DNA of 64,000 nucleotides from Pseudolabrys sp. Root1462 (GTDB lineage Bacteria > Pseudomonadota > Alphaproteobacteria > Rhizobiales > Xanthobacteraceae): NCBI RefSeq assembly GCF_001426945.1, contig NZ_LMFS01000001.1, forward strand, positions 475,412 through 539,411, written 5' to 3'. A program made the position numbers and the translations under genes. Shown here one piece after another: positions 57,395-64,000 of this stretch. The notes under the pieces are model-generated. The model did no database searches, was not told the DNA's origin, and saw nothing but the letters and a program-made list of their open reading frames with translations. Numbering within the stretch: the first letter of the stretch is position 1; the number at the start of each line of letters is the position of its first letter.

Positions 57395-57492
57395 TCGTCG
57401 TCCCCGCGAAGGCGGGGACCCATACGCCGTGTGCTCTCGATAGTGCGGTGGCTATGGGTCCCGGGTCTCGCTGACGCTCGCCCGGGACGACG
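57395..57492. repeat. Dispersed repeat with two hairpins between proC and TetR
   Basis: CGTCCCCGC-GAAG-GCGGGGACCCATA, then CTATGGGTCCCGGG ... GCCCGGGACGACGG. The GTCGTCCCCGCGAAGGCGGG wording is a well-known Bradyrhizobium-group extragenic repeat. Confidence 0.82.
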
Positions 57493-57497
57493 GCAAG

Positions 57498-58358
57498 TTA
57501 TCCCGCAAGTTCCCGCGAGCGATTGGCCGCTGCGGCGACAGCCTCGGTCAGCAGATGATCGAAGCCGCTCGGCCCCATCAGCACGTTGAGCGCGGCAGCA
57601 GTGGTGCCGCCGGGTGAGGTGACGTTCTGCCGCAACGTCGCGGCGTCGCGGTCCGAGCGGAACAACAGTTCGCCGGACCCGGCGACGGTTTCGCGAGCGA
57701 GCCGGGCGGCAAGATCCGGTGGCAGGCCGGCGGCGATGCCGGCCTTCGTCATCGCTTCCGCCAGCAGGAATACATAAGCCGGACCGGACCCCGACACCGC
57801 GGTGACGGCGTCGATCAGCCCTTCATCGCCGACCCATTCGACCTTGCCGATGGCAGAGAGCAGGTCGGTTGCCAGCTTGCGTTGCGCCGCCGTGACGCGG
57901 CTATTGGCGACGGCAACGGATATGCCGCGGCCGACCGCGGCCGGCGTATTCGGCATGGCGCGGACGATGGCGGTGCCGGGCGGCAATGCCTTCTCGAGAA
58001 AGGCCATGGTGCGCCCGGCCATGATCGAGACGACCAGCGTCGATTTGCCGACGTAAAGCCCGAGCGGCGGCACCGCGTCGGGCGCCATTTGCGGCTTCAC
58101 TGAAATGACGATGGCCTGCGCTTCCGCCTTGGCTTTCGGGCCTGGCTTTGGGTTGATGACGGCGCCCTTGCGGCCGACGGCTTTGATCTCTTTCGATGGG
58201 TTCGGATCGAGCGCGATGACTTTCTTCGGTGCCAGACCGCGCGCCAGCCAGCCGTCGAGCATGGCCTGGCCCATCTTGCCGGCGCCGAGCAGCACCATCG
58301 GCCCTTTGAATTTGGCGAGCGGCTTCGGCGATTTCGCGGTTCTCGACGGCTTCTTCAT
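57498..58358 (-). CDS. proC: Pyrroline-5-carboxylate reductase
   Basis: NAD(P)H-dependent last step of proline synthesis. 286 residues from the ATG at 58358 after a basic tail. GPMVLLGAGKMGQAMLDGWLARGL is the nucleotide-binding motif; VVSIMAGRTMAFLEKALP and the C-terminal signature ETVAGSGELL...TSPGGTTAAALNVL are typical. The hydratase upstream is on the opposite strand. Confidence 0.95.
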   Translation of the reverse strand: MKKPSRTAKSPKPLAKFKGPMVLLGAGKMGQAMLDGWLARGLAPKKVIALDPNPSKEIKAVGRKGAVINPKPGPKAKAEAQAIVISVKPQMAPDAVPPLGLYVGKSTLVVSIMAGRTMAFLEKALPPGTAIVRAMPNTPAAVGRGISVAVANSRVTAAQRKLATDLLSAIGKVEWVGDEGLIDAVTAVSGSGPAYVFLLAEAMTKAGIAAGLPPDLAARLARETVAGSGELLFRSDRDAATLRQNVTSPGGTTAAALNVLMGPSGFDHLLTEAVAAAANRSRELAG

Positions 58359-58464
58359 CGCGGCACCCTGTTTCAAACGCGGCCTGTTATGGCCGACCTT
58401 GCGAAATTGCGCCAGACCGCGCGGGTGCTTGCCAAGCTCAACAGGGCCCCGCACAGTCGCGGCC

Positions 58465-59295
58465 ATGACCGACAGCAGCGCATCCTCCGACGCCGGCATC
58501 GCGGCAATCGCCGACGAGGTCTTTGCCACCATCGGCACGGACAAGCAGATCACGCCGTTCTCGGCGCGTCCTGGCGGCCTGACGATGGCGGATGCGCGCC
58601 GCGTCGCGCCGCTGTTGCGCGAGAGATTCATCGCCCGCGGCGAGACCATCGTCGGCCGCAAGATCGGCTTCACCAACCGTACCATCTGGCCGCAATACGG
58701 CGTCGATGCGCCGAACTGGGGCTACATGACCGACCGCACGGTGCGCGAGCTCGCGGTGACGCCGGTGCTACGGCTCGGCGATTATGTCGAGCCGCTGATC
58801 GAGCCAGAAATCGTGTTCGGCTTCGTCAGTGCGCCGCAGCCCGGCATGGATGACGCGGCTCTGCTCGATTGCGTCGGCTGGATCGCGCATGGCTTCGAGA
58901 TCGTGCAGTCGATCTATCCCGGCTGGAAATTCACGCCGCCCGATACGGCGGCGGCCAATGCCATGCATGGCGCCCTGCTGATCGGCGCGCGGCACGCGGT
59001 GGCGCCGCGCAAGGCCGAGTGGCTGCGCGAATTGCCCGGCTTCGACATCGATCTCATCTGCAATGGCGCGGTGGTCGAGCGCGGGACCGCGGCGAATGTG
59101 CTGGAAGGGCCGGTGTCGGCCTTGCGCTATCTGGCGACAGTGCTCGCCGAGGATCCCGCCAGCCCGCCGATCGAAGCCGGCGACATCGCCACCACCGGCA
59201 CCCTGACCAAGGCGATGCCGGTGAAGCCGGGTGAAACCTGGCGCACGGTGCTGCGCGGCGTGGCGCTGGACGGCATCGAGATCCGCTTCGGCTAG
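58465..59295 (+). CDS. 2-keto-4-pentenoate hydratase/FAH-family protein
   Basis: 276 residues. A C-terminal fumarylacetoacetate-hydrolase-like domain contains VGRKIGFTNRTIWPQYGVDAPNWGYMTD, EPLIEPEIVFGF and IGARHAVAPRKAEWL, typical of MhpD-type metal-dependent hydratases or decarboxylases of aromatic meta-cleavage. It stands alone on plus between minus-strand proC and ybjN, with no other meta-pathway gene in sight. Confidence 0.87.
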   Translation: MTDSSASSDAGIAAIADEVFATIGTDKQITPFSARPGGLTMADARRVAPLLRERFIARGETIVGRKIGFTNRTIWPQYGVDAPNWGYMTDRTVRELAVTPVLRLGDYVEPLIEPEIVFGFVSAPQPGMDDAALLDCVGWIAHGFEIVQSIYPGWKFTPPDTAAANAMHGALLIGARHAVAPRKAEWLRELPGFDIDLICNGAVVERGTAANVLEGPVSALRYLATVLAEDPASPPIEAGDIATTGTLTKAMPVKPGETWRTVLRGVALDGIEIRFG

Positions 59296-59298
59296 GCG

Positions 59299-59799
59299 TT
59301 ACGCCTCGCCCGAGGTCTCGAACATCGCCGCTTCGAGCGCTTCCTTGGCCGGCTTGCCGGCCCAGACCACGAACTGGAAGGCGGTGAAGTAGCGCTCGCA
59401 GGTATCGAGCGCGGTACCGAGCAGCTTCTCGCACTGCTGGCCCGAGGGCTCCATGCCGGACGGCAATTGCAGGGCATGACGGAACATGACGAGGCCTTCG
59501 TCCGGCCACTGATCGAAATGACCGACCCAGAGTCGCTCGTTGATCAGCGCGATCAGCACCTGCACCTCGGCGCGGCGCCGCTCGGGCACCTTGATGTCGA
59601 AGGCGCAGGCAAGATGCAGCGCCTCGATGTCGAGCATCCAGGTGTAGGACAACTGGTATTCGGCCCAACGGCCGCTGACCAGGATGGTGATCTCGTCATC
59701 GCTTGCCCGCTCGAACGACCAGTCGTTGCCGGCCGCGAGGCGCTCGACCACATCAAGCGGATTGTACCGGACGTCGTCAGTGTAGCTCGAGAGGGACAT
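59299..59799 (-). CDS. YbjN-family type III secretion chaperone-like protein
   Basis: 166 residues with the YbjN fold: NPLDVVERLAAGNDWSFERASDDEITILVSGRWAEYQLSYTWMLDIEALHLACAFDIKVPERRRAEVQVLIALINERLWVGHFDQW. YbjN-like proteins share a T3SS-chaperone fold and affect motility and stress in other bacteria; the precise role is unknown. GGAGA precedes the ATG at 59799. A remarkable GANTC cluster lies upstream (59927-60113). Confidence 0.88.
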   Translation of the reverse strand: MSLSSYTDDVRYNPLDVVERLAAGNDWSFERASDDEITILVSGRWAEYQLSYTWMLDIEALHLACAFDIKVPERRRAEVQVLIALINERLWVGHFDQWPDEGLVMFRHALQLPSGMEPSGQQCEKLLGTALDTCERYFTAFQFVVWAGKPAKEALEAAMFETSGEA

Positions 59800-60142
59800 G
59801 GCGTCTCCGCTTGCCAGATAGGCTTTCCTTGACACACAACACGGCACGCTTCCGGACCGGGCAGGTCCGAACCTGAAGTCGATGAACGTGTTACGCGGGG
59901 AACCGGACTGCCTTGACGGCGAAACCGAATCACTGAGCCACTTGACTATAACTCACTTGATTCAGGCCGCTAGAGGCAGCGTGTGAGCCTATGAGCCGTG
60001 ATTTGCAGTGGCGACGCAACGGCCCACGACTCGAATCTCCACAAAGAATGCTCCAGCGAGATGACTCTCTGGTGGATAAGTGCGGGGATGAATCCGGCGC
60101 CGGATTTTGATTCCGTTTTGTTCTCAAAACGGCGTCGAATGC
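59800..60142. other. 343-bp spacer between ybjN and prs with clustered GANTC sites
   Basis: No gene is supported; a 20-codon ORF (60048-60110) is too short to trust. It holds seven GANTC sites (59927, 59959, 60028, 60033, 60063, 60090 and 60109), with two more just inside the prs end (60172 and 60183), and a perfect palindrome AATCCGGC-GCCGGATT at 60091-60106. Confidence 0.75.
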
Positions 60143-61114
60143 TCAGTCCTTCGACGGCAGATCGTCGAACAGACTCGACACCGACTCCTCGTGCGCGGTG
60201 CGGGCCACCGCTTCGCCGATCAGCGCTGCGATCGGCAGCAGGCGGATATTCGGCGCGGCCTTCACGTCGTCGGTCGGCTCGATGGAGTCGGTGATCACGA
60301 GTTCCTTGAGCCGCGAATTCGAAATGCGCGCCACCGCGCCGCCCGACAGCACGCCGTGGGTGATGTAGGCGTAGACTTCCTTGGCGCCGTTCTTGAGCAG
60401 CGCGTCGGCCGCGTTCACCAGCGTACCGCCGGAATCGACGATGTCGTCGATCAGGATGCAGGTGTAGCCCTCGACCTCGCCGATCACGTTCATGACTTCG
60501 GATTCGCCGGCGCGCTCGCGGCGCTTGTCGATGATGGCGAGCGGCGCATTGATGCGCTTGGCGAGGCCGCGGGCGCGGACCACGCCGCCGACGTCCGGCG
60601 ACACCACCATGAGCTGTTCGTTTTTGAACTTGTGCTTGATGTCACGGACCATCACCGGCGAGGCGTAGAGATTGTCCGTGGGAATATCGAAGAAGCCCTG
60701 GATCTGGCCGGCATGAAGATCGAGCGTCATGACGCGGTCGGCGCCGGCGTGGGTGATCAGGTTGGCGACCAGCTTGGCCGAGATCGGCGTGCGCGGTCCC
60801 GGTTTGCGGTCCTGCCGGGCATAGCCGAAATAGGGGATCACCGCGGTGATGCGGCGCGCCGAAGAGCGGCGCAGCGCGTCCATGATGATCAGCAATTCCA
60901 TCAGGTGGTCGTTGGCCGGCGCCGAAGTCGACTGGATGACGAAGCAGTCGGCGCCGCGGACGTTTTCCTGAATCTCGACGAACACTTCGCCGTCGGCGAA
61001 GCGGCGGACCATGGCCTTGGTCAGCGGCGTCTTGAGATAATCGCCAATGGCGGCGGCGAGGGCGGGATTGGAGTTGCCGGCGACCAGCTTGATCGCACCG
61101 TTCTTACCCGACAT
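60143..61114 (-). CDS. prs: Ribose-phosphate pyrophosphokinase
   Basis: Makes phosphoribosyl pyrophosphate from ribose-5-phosphate and ATP, for nucleotides, histidine and tryptophan. 323 residues. [28 protein letters not shown] is the ATP-binding region, [18 protein letters not shown] the flexible loop, and [21 protein letters not shown] the PRPP loop. Standard bacterial class I enzyme. Confidence 0.97.
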   Translation of the reverse strand: MSGKNGAIKLVAGNSNPALAAAIGDYLKTPLTKAMVRRFADGEVFVEIQENVRGADCFVIQSTSAPANDHLMELLIIMDALRRSSARRITAVIPYFGYARQDRKPGPRTPISAKLVANLITHAGADRVMTLDLHAGQIQGFFDIPTDNLYASPVMVRDIKHKFKNEQLMVVSPDVGGVVRARGLAKRINAPLAIIDKRRERAGESEVMNVIGEVEGYTCILIDDIVDSGGTLVNAADALLKNGAKEVYAYITHGVLSGGAVARISNSRLKELVITDSIEPTDDVKAAPNIRLLPIAALIGEAVARTAHEESVSSLFDDLPSKD

Positions 61115-61346
61115 CCCGCCAACCTCTTACATCGCGTCGTTAGCCGGAGAACGTGGGTTTTCAGCGTTGCGCGACACCCGGCTGCGAGGTCGGGGAGGCG
61201 GGTGCGACGAAATTTCACGCTTCAGGCGCGCAGGTCATAACAAGGCGCGGGGAGCCCGGCAATACGGGTTAAGTCCCAATTCCAGCGTCTTTTTTGGACA
61301 GCCGTAGCGGGGCGCGAGGGTTTTTGCGGCTACTGATAAAGGGCGC

Positions 61347-62042
61347 CTACAGCGCGTTGTCGGCCACCGCGACCGCCCGGCGGGGCTGGCGCGAGGCATG
61401 GGCGGCTGCCGGCCGCTTCTCCGGCAGCGGAGTCTGCGCCGCCGCCGCGCCCTCCGGCGGCGCGCCGGCCTGCACCGGATCGGCGCTGCTCTGGATGCGG
61501 TAGATGCCGGCGGCTTCGGGCGAACTGTTGTCGAAGGCCATGGCCGGCGAGGCCGCCGCGCCCGGCGCTACCTCCGGCGACGTCAGAAACGCCGACAGCT
61601 TATCCATGCTGGACTGCGCGATGCGCTGTAGCATGGCGTCGTCGGCCGCCTTCCAGGCCTCGTCGGCCTTGGCCGTGTTGGTGCCGGTCTCTTCGCCCTT
61701 GATCTGCAGCACGCGCTGTTGGGCGCCGTCGAAGACATCCCAGGTCCAGGCGATCGTGGTCTGGCCGCGATCGACCGTCGCGGTCAGTGCGCCGCGCACG
61801 CGGTATGCCGAGCTGCCGTCGCGGGATACCACAGCGAGGCGGCGCGACTGCGCTTCGTCGTTCAATCGCTCGACCAGTTTCTGGAATTGGGTCTGCGGCG
61901 GACCGTCGATGACGTCGAAGGCGACGGTGGCGCCGCGCGGCTGTTGGGCGGCGAATTGGGCGGGGCCGTCCTGCTTGCAGGCGGCAAGGCCGCTCGCGAT
62001 GCAGCCGATCAACAGCGTACGCAAGAGCAAGCGAGCCAGCAT
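61347..62042 (-). CDS. Putative lipoprotein, unknown function
   Basis: 231 residues. A signal with lipobox SGLAAC (Cys at about residue 22) predicts an acylated outer- or inner-membrane lipoprotein. The mid part (VAFDVIDGPPQTQFQKLVERLNDEAQSRRLAVVSRDGSSAYRVRGALTATVDRGQTTIAWTWDVFD) looks like a beta-rich domain; the C-tail is Pro/Ala-rich and basic. An exact CtrA-type box lies 76 bp upstream. Its family is not recognised. Confidence 0.8.
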   Translation of the reverse strand: MLARLLLRTLLIGCIASGLAACKQDGPAQFAAQQPRGATVAFDVIDGPPQTQFQKLVERLNDEAQSRRLAVVSRDGSSAYRVRGALTATVDRGQTTIAWTWDVFDGAQQRVLQIKGEETGTNTAKADEAWKAADDAMLQRIAQSSMDKLSAFLTSPEVAPGAAASPAMAFDNSSPEAAGIYRIQSSADPVQAGAPPEGAAAAQTPLPEKRPAAAHASRQPRRAVAVADNAL

Positions 62043-62117
62043 CGAATTCCCCCGAACCCGGCCGGTCCCCTCGGCCGGCCGCGAGTTTAGTGGCTGATGC
62101 GCTCAAGTCCAGCGTGG

Positions 62118-62133
62118 TTAACCGGTGGTTAAC
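62118..62133 (-). promoter_or_regulatory. Exact CtrA-type box upstream of the lipoprotein gene
   Basis: TTAA-CCGGTGG-TTAAC agrees with TTAA-N7-TTAAC at every fixed base, as read on either strand in its TTAA halves; a third TTAAC follows at 62141. It is 76 bp before the ATG at 62042, a promoter-like spacing. Binding is inferred. Confidence 0.55.
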
Positions 62134-62156
62134 GCAATGCTTAACGGGCGACCCGG

Positions 62157-62924
62157 CTACTCGTGCAGGGCGATGGCGTTGATATGCCGGCCGTAATCCG
62201 GTTCGCTCTGATGCGTCGCGCGGCGGAAGCTGTAGAAGCGATCGGGCTCGGCATAGGTGCACAGGCCGAGATCCTCGAATTTCCCAATGCCGGCCTGTTG
62301 AATGCGCGAGGCGATGTAGCCGGTCAGATCGAACAGCGCATGGCCTTCGCGATTGGCGTCGGCGAAGAAGCGCGTGTTGTCGATATCGGCGGCGGTAAAG
62401 CGCGCGACGAACTCAGGACCGACTTCGTAATTCGCCTGCCGAATGGTGGGCCCGAGCGCGACGGCGATGTTATCCCGCGTGGCGCCGAGCTGCTCCATGG
62501 CGGCGAGCGTCGCCTCGATGACGCCGGTGAAGGCGCCGCGCCAGCCGGCATGCGCCGCGCCGATCACGCGCGCATTATCGTCGGCGAACAGCAGCGGGCC
62601 GCAATCGGCGGTGGACACGCCGATCGCCAGTTCGGGCACGCGCGTGACCACGGCATCGGCGCGCGGCCGGTCGTCGGCGCCCCAGGGTTCTTCCGCGACG
62701 ACGACGTCGGGCGAATGGATTTGATAGAGCGACAGGAAGCGCTCCGGCGCAACGCCGAGCGACATGGCCATGCGCGCGCGGTTCTCGGCGACATGCTCCG
62801 GCGCATCGTTCGAGCCGACGCCGCCGTTCAGGCTGTCATAGATGCCCTGCGACACGCCGCCGTTACGCGTGAAGAATGCGTGGCGGATTCCAGGCAAGGT
62901 GGCGAGCACGGCGGCCTGCAGCAT
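62157..62924 (-). CDS. pgeF: Peptidoglycan editing factor PgeF (multicopper-oxidase-like, laccase-domain)
   Basis: 255 residues of the DUF152/YfiH family. PgeF in E. coli edits faulty cell-wall stems or acts on nucleosides. The active-site stretches STADCGPLLFADDNARVIGAAHAGWRGAF (Cys and His of the zinc site) and FFTRNGGVSQGIYDSLN at the start are present. Lies directly downstream of a MidA-type methyltransferase. Confidence 0.92.
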   Translation of the reverse strand: MLQAAVLATLPGIRHAFFTRNGGVSQGIYDSLNGGVGSNDAPEHVAENRARMAMSLGVAPERFLSLYQIHSPDVVVAEEPWGADDRPRADAVVTRVPELAIGVSTADCGPLLFADDNARVIGAAHAGWRGAFTGVIEATLAAMEQLGATRDNIAVALGPTIRQANYEVGPEFVARFTAADIDNTRFFADANREGHALFDLTGYIASRIQQAGIGKFEDLGLCTYAEPDRFYSFRRATHQSEPDYGRHINAIALHE

Positions 62925-63056
62925 GCGGAGCAGTTCCTGAATGATCTGGGTCTACGCGACGGCCGGGCCCTTCCGGCTCGCTTCAATATAAGCATGAATG
63001 GGCCATAATATAGGCACGAACGGAATCCGGGCAGGTGGCAATGCCGGCGGTCCCGA

Positions 63057-64000
63057 TCAGCCGTCGAACGCCGGCGGCACGCCGAGCGACGGCGCCACAT
63101 AGGCCGCGGCCTTGAACAATTCGCCCATGCCGGTGCGCCCGATGCCGATCAGCCGCGCCAGCGCCAGGTCGATGTCCGCGGCTTGCGCCCGAGTCGCCTT
63201 GGCCTTGAGCGTGGTGGCGCGCGTCTCGATGCCGAGCCGACGCAACAGCAGCGATTGCGTGATCGGGCCATAGGCCTTGGCGCCCATGGTCTCGATGGTC
63301 CGCGACAGCGGCGCGAAATCGACATGCGCGGTGAGATCGACTTCGCCGAGCTCGCTCAATGGATCGGCGTAAGCATGCTTGCCGACGGCCTGCAGCGTGT
63401 CGCCGAAGTCGGTTTCGGAATGGCCGTAATCGATCACCAGCGCCGCGCTGTCCTGAGCGACGCGGCGGCCGAGATCGATCGCCGCGGCGTCGCTGCGCCA
63501 TTCGAAAACGGAATCGAGCGGGGCGTTGCGCGCGGCCTCCGGCAGCAGGATGTTCAGATGCGGCATCGGCTCGCTGCCGAGCACGAAGGCGAGCTTGCCG
63601 TCGGCGCCGATGCCGACGCAGCGTTCGCGCCAGCCGTCCTCGGTCTTGACTGCCTGCGAAATCGGGATGGCGTCGAAGAATTCGTTGGCGATGATGATGG
63701 CGGGGCCGTCCGGCACATCGTTGATGGAGCTGTACCAGGTCATCGGAATGTTGTGCGGCTCGAGCGCGCGTCGCTGCTGCTCGCGCAGCACCGGGCTGAT
63801 CTCGACCAGATCGAGCACCACCGCCTTGCGGAAGGGCGGCACGACCTGCGCGGCGCGCATCGCGTCCTTCATCAGCGTGCCGCGGCCGGGACCGAGCTCG
63901 ACGACGCGCACCTGCTCCGGCGCGCCCATCTGCTTCCACACCGCCGACATCCAGATGCCGATCAGTTCGCCGAACATCTGGCTCACTTCCGGCGCCGTGA
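63057..64000 (-). CDS. Class I SAM-dependent methyltransferase, MidA/NDUFAF7 type (5' end outside window)
   Basis: Frame open at the right edge; about 314 residues visible, with the true start beyond position 64000. The internal text TAPEVSQMFGELIGIW begins a family-typical section; VVELGPGRGTLMKDAMRAA is motif I and IIIANEFFDAIPISQ follows. The mitochondrial relatives methylate an arginine of complex I. In Rhizobiales it often stands between lgt and pgeF, so lgt probably lies just beyond the window, which is inference. Confidence 0.9.
   Translation of the reverse strand, partial: TAPEVSQMFGELIGIWMSAVWKQMGAPEQVRVVELGPGRGTLMKDAMRAAQVVPPFRKAVVLDLVEISPVLREQQRRALEPHNIPMTWYSSINDVPDGPAIIIANEFFDAIPISQAVKTEDGWRERCVGIGADGKLAFVLGSEPMPHLNILLPEAARNAPLDSVFEWRSDAAAIDLGRRVAQDSAALVIDYGHSETDFGDTLQAVGKHAYADPLSELGEVDLTAHVDFAPLSRTIETMGAKAYGPITQSLLLRRLGIETRATTLKAKATRAQAADIDLALARLIGIGRTGMGELFKAAAYVAPSLGVPPAFDG

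Noticed and set aside
60028-60040. GACTCGAATCTCC as a tRNA T-arm
   Set aside because: No paired acceptor, D or anticodon arms with the right spacing were found around it.
60048-60110. 20-codon ORF in the ybjN-prs spacer
   Set aside because: No ribosome-binding site and no sign of coding; too short to support.

Overview
This is a GC-rich chromosomal segment of an alphaproteobacterium of the order Hyphomicrobiales (Rhizobiales). The best fit is the Bradyrhizobium/Rhodopseudomonas/Pseudolabrys side (Nitrobacteraceae/Xanthobacteraceae). The reasons are the order ruvC-ruvA-ruvB-ybgC ... tolQRAB-pal-cpoB-tilS-ftsH, the DUF4164-zapA-6S RNA-fau neighbourhood, a tkt-gap-pgk-fba cluster, and dispersed hairpin repeats of the type common in Bradyrhizobium relatives. 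Genus level is inference. No rRNA, tRNA, CRISPR array, prophage or transposase gene was found.

Layout. 1-5.2 kb, minus strand: a proton-channel pair (ExbB/MotA-like plus an OmpA/MotB-like partner cut by the window edge), suhB, a thiE-like gene overlapping a Sel1-repeat secreted protein, and a PLP dehydratase. 5.4-6.9 kb: two small exported proteins around a GST. 7.0-12.7 kb, minus: tkt, gap, pgk and fba, separated by palindromic repeats. 12.9-17.9 kb, plus: DUF4164, zapA, a small ORF, 6S RNA, fau, ymdB, a methyltransferase/pyruvyl-transferase-like fusion, and yebC. 18.2-20.4 kb: mgtE and a TauE-family exporter. 20.5-24 kb: ruvC, ruvA, a cytidine-deaminase-like gene, ruvB, a NUDIX gene and ybgC, mostly joined by short stop/start overlaps.

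24.0-30.4 kb is a block of regulator-effector pairs (GST/TetR, NTF2-like/TetR, Ogt, DoxX/TetR, QorB-like/HxlR, DUF2852). It separates ybgC from tolQ, which are neighbours in many proteobacteria. 30.8-35.2 kb: tolQ, tolR, tolA, tolB and pal. A terminator and an RND efflux pair (35.3-39.7 kb) then separate pal from cpoB, tilS and ftsH (39.8-44.2 kb). 44.2-52.6 kb holds LysR/MDR, azlCD, an orphan protein with an Ada-like Cys motif, an EamA transporter, an RraA-like protein, an MFS transporter and an APH-AAA kinase fusion. 52.6-56.6 kb: ilvE, divergent from a MarR gene, response regulator and histidine kinase. 56.6-64 kb, mostly minus: TetR, proC, ybjN, prs, a lipoprotein, pgeF and a MidA-type methyltransferase running off the end, plus one plus-strand FAH-family hydratase.

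The window is mainly housekeeping: glycolysis and pentose-phosphate carbon flow, Holliday-junction repair, envelope constriction by Tol-Pal, and protein quality control. The points of most interest are the fusion protein behind an exact CtrA-type box, a second exact CtrA-type box before an unknown lipoprotein, a dense cluster of GANTC sites upstream of ybjN, and the stress-type gene block inside the Tol-Pal neighbourhood.
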